From assembly GCF_017355785.1 (NCBI RefSeq), contig NZ_JAFEWE010000002.1, forward strand, positions 546,618-610,617: a DNA stretch of 64,000 bases, read 5' to 3'. The position numbers and the translations under genes were made by a program. Each line of letters begins with the position of its first letter. Position 1 is the first letter of the stretch. Below are positions 60,604 through 64,000 of the stretch, piece after piece. The stretch is from Desertivirga arenae. GTDB lineage: Bacteria; Bacteroidota; Bacteroidia; Sphingobacteriales; Sphingobacteriaceae. Under the pieces are notes generated by a model. The model was not told the origin of the DNA. It saw only the letters and a program-made list of their open reading frames with translations, and made no database searches.

Positions 60604-60938
60604 CAGATTGCCTCAAAAACGGTAAAATCTAACCACCTGGTTTTGCTAAAAACTTTATATATTGAATTTTTGCCTAACACGTTTAAAACTATTATATCCA
60701 ATAAGACAAACTGGATAAAACATCCCTTTAGACTCAAAGAAAACAAAAGCTAAATAATGATTTAGAGAGCTATCGAATGTATCAACTAGGTATATCATTC
60801 TTACCGACCTGCTTCTAAAGGTGCAATTCCGCTTGATCCATGATTTCATCTAAAACCTACACTTCAGTGCAAAAAATAAGCCGTCTATGGGAGACAGCTC
60901 AAACTAACCAATTATAAACCTAAATTATATGAAAGGAG
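60604..60938. other. Gap between yoeB and the tRNA-like gene
   Basis: 335 bp, AT rich. A 64-codon reverse frame exists at 60655-60849 but shows no domain and poor codon character. Nothing else seen. Confidence 0.55.
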
Positions 60939-61048
60939 CTGTAGGGGAAGGAGTCGAACCTTCAAGGAGTGGTTAGCCCATTGCTGGATTTCCCATGATC
61001 TCCGCCACCGAGACAAGGAGGTGTGTCTGCCAGTTTCACCACCCTACA
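60939..61048 (-). tRNA. Atypical tRNA-like gene with GUC anticodon and 41-nt variable region
   Basis: Reverse strand, 110 nt. The 7-bp acceptor stem TGTAGGG / CCCTACA is perfect (an eighth C-G pair is possible), as is the T arm GAAGG-TTCGACT-CCTTC. The D arm GTGAAACTGGCAGACAC is leucine-like. The anticodon arm CCTCC-TTGTCTC-GGTGG has one T-T mismatch and gives G34-U35-C36 (Asp). G2-C71, G10, C38 and G73, the other AspRS identity bases, are also present. The 41-nt variable region can fold as a rod: GGAG/CTCC, TGG/CCA and TCCA/TGGG capped by GCAA. CCA is not encoded. It may be an unusual tRNA, a tRNA-like RNA or a decaying copy. Confidence 0.7.
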
Positions 61049-61261
61049 GTGTTTAACACTTTTTTTCTGAAGTGTTGATACAAAGATAAAGGGCTCTGAT
61101 TTATTTTGCAAATATTATAATGAAAAAAGTTATTTTTTATAAAATAGATATTTGCAACTATTTTTATTATCAAACTATTAACACAACCTTACTTTCAACC
61201 TCTTTCATTGACAATTTGTTAAAAAAACACTTGTATTAGAGTTCTAAAGCCCTTTATTCAA

Positions 61262-61546
61262 CTAAGACTTTAAATTCCTGTTCGGACCTTCTTTTGCCGT
61301 GCCTCCTGTATTTTCGGCGTGAACTCCGGGTACTGTGTCCTTTTCTTCCTTTGCCGTTTTTACCCTCCTTGCCTGAGCCTTTTTCTCCTGATCTTCCTTC
61401 GAGAGGGTAGTGTGTGATTCTATCTTCTTGTTCAACTCATGTTCATGGTCATAAGTACCCTGTATATTCTCGGCATTCACACTGCCTTGTTCGTTTCTCA
61501 TTTTCTTTTCCATAGCTGTATTTTCATTATCTACATCAATTGTCAT
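61262..61546 (-). CDS. Charged small protein, unknown function
   Basis: A 94-aa, very hydrophilic protein rich in Glu, Lys, Asn and Thr (KKMRNEQGSVNAENIQGTYDHEHELNKKIESHTTLSKEDQEKKAQARR). No hydrophobic core, so probably disordered. It is divergent from hscA with 62 bp between starts. The first ATG is 61546; internal ATGs at residues 12 and 16 are alternatives. Confidence 0.6.
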   Translation of the reverse strand: MTIDVDNENTAMEKKMRNEQGSVNAENIQGTYDHEHELNKKIESHTTLSKEDQEKKAQARRVKTAKEEKDTVPGVHAENTGGTAKEGPNRNLKS

Positions 61547-61593
61547 ACCGGAGTTATATCCTTAATGTAATTTCAGATTAGACCCAAACTAAG

Positions 61594-61601
61594 TACCTTT
61601 G
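61594..61601 (+). promoter_or_regulatory. -7 box TACCTTTG of hscA
   Basis: Matches TAnnTTTG and ends 7 bp before ATG 61609. Confidence 0.55.
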
Positions 61602-61608
61602 CCGGGAT

Positions 61609-63462
61609 ATGGCGAAAGTTTCAATAAATATTGCGACAGGCTCTTTACAAAAAGAAGATATTATTGTAGGAATAGATCTGGGTACTACCAACAGTCTTGT
61701 GGCCTTTATTAATCCTGAAGGAAACTCTCAGGTAATAAATGATACAGGCAAAGGCGTTCTTGTTCCTTCTGTCGTACATTTCCATCCTGACGGAAGTGTT
61801 ATTGTAGGGAACGAAGCTAAAGACTTCTTAATTACTGATCCTCAAAATACCATTTTCTCTGTAAAAAGACTTCTGGGCCGTTCTTATCAGGACATCGCTA
61901 ATTATAAAGATTTCTTCTCGTACAAGGTTATAGACGATAATACGGAAAGCTTAGTTAAAATTAAGGTGGGAGAAAAGTTTTTCACTCCTATCGAGCTCTC
62001 GTCATTAATATTAAAGGAGTTAAAGGAAAGAGCTGAACATGCTCTTAAGACTCCGGTAAGAAGGGCAGTTATTACTGTCCCTGCTTATTTTAACGACAGT
62101 CAGCGCCAGGCAACACGTGATGCGGGAAAACTTGCTGGATTGGATGTGCTTCGCATTGTTAACGAGCCTACCGCAGCTAGTCTTGCTTACGGCATTGGAC
62201 TACAACCTGATGAAGAAAAGACTATTGCTGTTTACGATCTTGGTGGTGGTACTTTCGATGTATCTATATTAAAGATTCAAAATGGCATATTTGAAGTATT
62301 GTCTACAAATGGAAACACCTTCCTGGGCGGTGACGACTTTGACCGCGCTATTATCGATTATTGGATAGCGCAAAATAGACTCGACAAAAACGAAATCACT
62401 GATAATAAGGAATTATCTCAGGCATTACGCTTAAAAGCTGAAGAGGCTAAAAAAGCGTTAAGCTCTCAGAATATTTATAACGGCGCTATTGGTGACATTC
62501 CTTGCGCTATAACCAAGGCTAAGTTCGAGGAACTTATCCAATCTAAGGTTCATGAAACGATCACGGCATGTTCAAATGCATTGAAAGATGCAGGACTGAA
62601 GGTTTCTGAAATTGACGAAGTTGTAATGGTAGGCGGATCTACCAGAACATCGCTTGTAAAACAGGAAGTTGCTAAATTCTTCGGCCGAAGAGTGAATGAT
62701 GCCATTAATCCTGACGAAGTTGTTGCATTGGGAGCAGGAATTCAGGCAGATATCCTTGCTGGAAATCGTAAAGATATCCTCTTACTGGATGTTACTCCTC
62801 TTTCTTTAGGTATCGAAACGATGGGAGGCTTGATGGACGTGATCATTCCCCGTAATTCGAAAGTCCCTACCAAAGCTGGTCGCCAGTACACAACCTCCGT
62901 GGACGGGCAGGTGAACATGAAGATCTCTGTTTTTCAGGGAGAACGCGACCTGGTGAAAGAGAACAGAAAACTGGCAGAGTTTGACCTTAAAGGAATTCCG
63001 GCGATGCCTGCGGGACTACCTAAAGTAGATATTAATTTCCTTTTAAATGCTGATGGAATCCTTACCGTGCAGGCCGTAGAATTACGGTCGGGTGTAAAAC
63101 AGGAAGTGGAAGTTAAACCAACTTACGGGTTGACGGATCAGGAAGTGGAGAAGATGTTATTTGATTCTATCACTTATGCAAAAGATGATGTTTCTCAACG
63201 GATGATCATTGAAGCCCGGACCGAAGGGGAACAAATGGTATATACCGCACAACGTTTTGTCGAAAAGAATGGTGAATTCTTAAGCATACAGGAAATTGCA
63301 GATACTAACCGTTATGTTGAGGCACTCAAGACCGCCTTAACTTCGGGCGACAAAGATCTAATCCATAAGAAGATTGACGAATTAAATGAGTTCACCCGCC
63401 CTTTTGCGGAAAGGGTGATGGACCAGGCCATCAGTCAGGCGATGAAAGGAAAGACAATCTAG
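61609..63462 (+). CDS. hscA: Fe-S assembly chaperone HscA (Hsp70 family)
   Basis: HscA is the Hsp70 that works with HscB to move iron-sulfur clusters from IscU to target proteins. The 617-aa protein starts [32 protein letters not shown]; the 17-residue extension before the phosphate-1 motif is typical of HscA rather than DnaK, as is the short total length. [52 protein letters not shown] and [12 protein letters not shown] are intact. The substrate-binding domain and lid follow. No other isc genes are visible here, so the assignment rests on the N-terminus and length. Confidence 0.88.
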   Translation: MAKVSINIATGSLQKEDIIVGIDLGTTNSLVAFINPEGNSQVINDTGKGVLVPSVVHFHPDGSVIVGNEAKDFLITDPQNTIFSVKRLLGRSYQDIANYKDFFSYKVIDDNTESLVKIKVGEKFFTPIELSSLILKELKERAEHALKTPVRRAVITVPAYFNDSQRQATRDAGKLAGLDVLRIVNEPTAASLAYGIGLQPDEEKTIAVYDLGGGTFDVSILKIQNGIFEVLSTNGNTFLGGDDFDRAIIDYWIAQNRLDKNEITDNKELSQALRLKAEEAKKALSSQNIYNGAIGDIPCAITKAKFEELIQSKVHETITACSNALKDAGLKVSEIDEVVMVGGSTRTSLVKQEVAKFFGRRVNDAINPDEVVALGAGIQADILAGNRKDILLLDVTPLSLGIETMGGLMDVIIPRNSKVPTKAGRQYTTSVDGQVNMKISVFQGERDLVKENRKLAEFDLKGIPAMPAGLPKVDINFLLNADGILTVQAVELRSGVKQEVEVKPTYGLTDQEVEKMLFDSITYAKDDVSQRMIIEARTEGEQMVYTAQRFVEKNGEFLSIQEIADTNRYVEALKTALTSGDKDLIHKKIDELNEFTRPFAERVMDQAISQAMKGKTI

Positions 63463-63485
63463 GTGTAAAATCAAATCCATTATAG

Positions 63486-63523
63486 AAAAAACGGACAGCC
63501 CTTCATGAGCTGTCCGTTTTTTT
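63486..63523 (+). terminator. Terminator of hscA
   Basis: Stem AAAAAACGGACAGC / GCTGTCCGTTTTTT with a 9-nt loop and a T tract. Confidence 0.92.
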
Positions 63524-63537
63524 ATGAACCGGCTATC

Positions 63538-64000
63538 CTACTTATTCCCTGCACAGTCCATTTGCGTAAGGTTCACTCCGTGAAGGATCACGTCGAACTC
63601 GGTCCTTCTATTTAGCTGCTGATCTTCTTCTGAACACGGCACTTCATCCGTACATCTATTTACCAGACGCGACTTACCAAAATACTCCACCTTAATCCGG
63701 CTTGCCGGAATTCCCCTTGAAATAAGGTAGGATTTTGCTGCCTCTCCCCTTCTTAACGATAAAGCTTTATTATATTCAGCAGAAGCCCGTGTGTCGCAGT
63801 GGCTTGATGTAATGACAGAAATCTCCTTATGGTTCATCATCAACTCAGCCAGTGTATTAAGCGTTGGTTTTGCATCTTCTCTTACTACCGAGCGGTCAAG
63901 ATCATAGTATATGTTCTTAATGGAGAAAACGCGTTTTAAGGAATCGCAATTTTTGGAAACCCATAATTGGGCTTTCTCCGACTTATCCAACTTAAGGTTA
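63538..64000 (-). CDS. OmpA-domain outer-membrane protein, C-terminal part
   Basis: The reverse frame is open to the window edge (…NLKLDKSEKAQLW…), so the N-terminus is outside. The visible 153 residues form an OmpA peptidoglycan-binding domain: IYYDLDRSVVREDAKPTLNTLAELMMNHKEISVITSSHCDTRASAEYNKALSLRRGEAAKSYLISRGIPASRI, with the conserved Asp and Arg that bind diaminopimelate. In Bacteroidota this domain often ends large TPR/PD40 proteins, and the whole protein may be one. It is convergent with hscA. Confidence 0.88.
   Translation of the reverse strand, partial: NLKLDKSEKAQLWVSKNCDSLKRVFSIKNIYYDLDRSVVREDAKPTLNTLAELMMNHKEISVITSSHCDTRASAEYNKALSLRRGEAAKSYLISRGIPASRIKVEYFGKSRLVNRCTDEVPCSEEDQQLNRRTEFDVILHGVNLTQMDCAGNK

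Noticed and set aside
60655-60849. Reverse 64-codon frame between yoeB and the tRNA-like gene
   Set aside because: No domain, no promoter-like box and atypical codons. Treated as non-coding.
61042-61080. AGTGTT/AACACT palindromes upstream of the tRNA-like gene
   Set aside because: The stem allows only a one-base loop or four pairs, so it is neither a convincing terminator nor a clear operator.
1-64000. CRISPR arrays, insertion sequences, rRNA genes and prophage
   Set aside because: No regularly spaced repeats, no transposase or integrase frame and no rRNA sequence were seen on either strand.

Overview
The window looks like chromosomal DNA of a Bacteroidota bacterium, most likely a member of the Sphingobacteriaceae (Pedobacter-like). 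The evidence is a fused SecDF, DUF3822 next to rsmD, a DUF6266-type protein, Bacteroidota-style Lgt and HtpG starts, and many -7 boxes of the form TAnnTTTG close to start codons with few Shine-Dalgarno sequences. Most of it is housekeeping DNA in short operons.

1-11.8 kb: end of an AI-2E-type permease, PolX with a decayed polymerase site, a heptosyltransferase-like GT9, an outer-membrane barrel, a SixA-like phosphatase, dprA, a BlaI-type repressor with two palindromic operators but only a stub of its BlaR1/M56 partner, the overlapping GT2-sigma factor-rsmG operon, and tgt-lptF/G-eamA. 11.8-12.85 kb is a gene-free, very AT-rich stretch between 14-bp direct repeats.

12.85-36.4 kb: a 937-residue protease-like/propeller/barrel outer-membrane protein, ispE, thyA-folA, secDF, ndh2, a GNAT and an iron-permease-like gene, class II aldolase, accD, a CHASE3 kinase, a RecD-like helicase, DUF3822-rsmD-coaD, NUDIX/pyrE, an inositol-phosphatase family gene, lgt and mtaB.

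36.4-53.1 kb: a PLP aminotransferase preceded by two tandem Val/Ile-rich leader peptides, each with its own terminator and a competing antiterminator pairing. This is the strongest regulatory find. Then hemF, an MFS transporter, small lipoprotein and thioesterase-like genes, an M48 protease, uvrD/pcrA, a B12 riboswitch-btuB pair, htpG, an orphan four-helix-bundle sensor and a cytosine-deaminase-like gene.

53.1-61.1 kb looks accessory: nested inverted repeats, a DUF6266 protein, a membrane protein, a HigBA module whose toxin lacks a start, a lipoprotein, a DUF5703 glycosidase-like protein, YefM-YoeB with a TGTACA operator, and a strange 110-nt tRNA-like gene. That gene combines an Asp (GUC) anticodon loop and Asp identity bases with a leucine-type D arm and a 41-nt variable region. 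The window ends with hscA and the C-terminus of an OmpA-domain protein.

All calls come from reading the sequence and from remembered family motifs. No database search or folding program was run.
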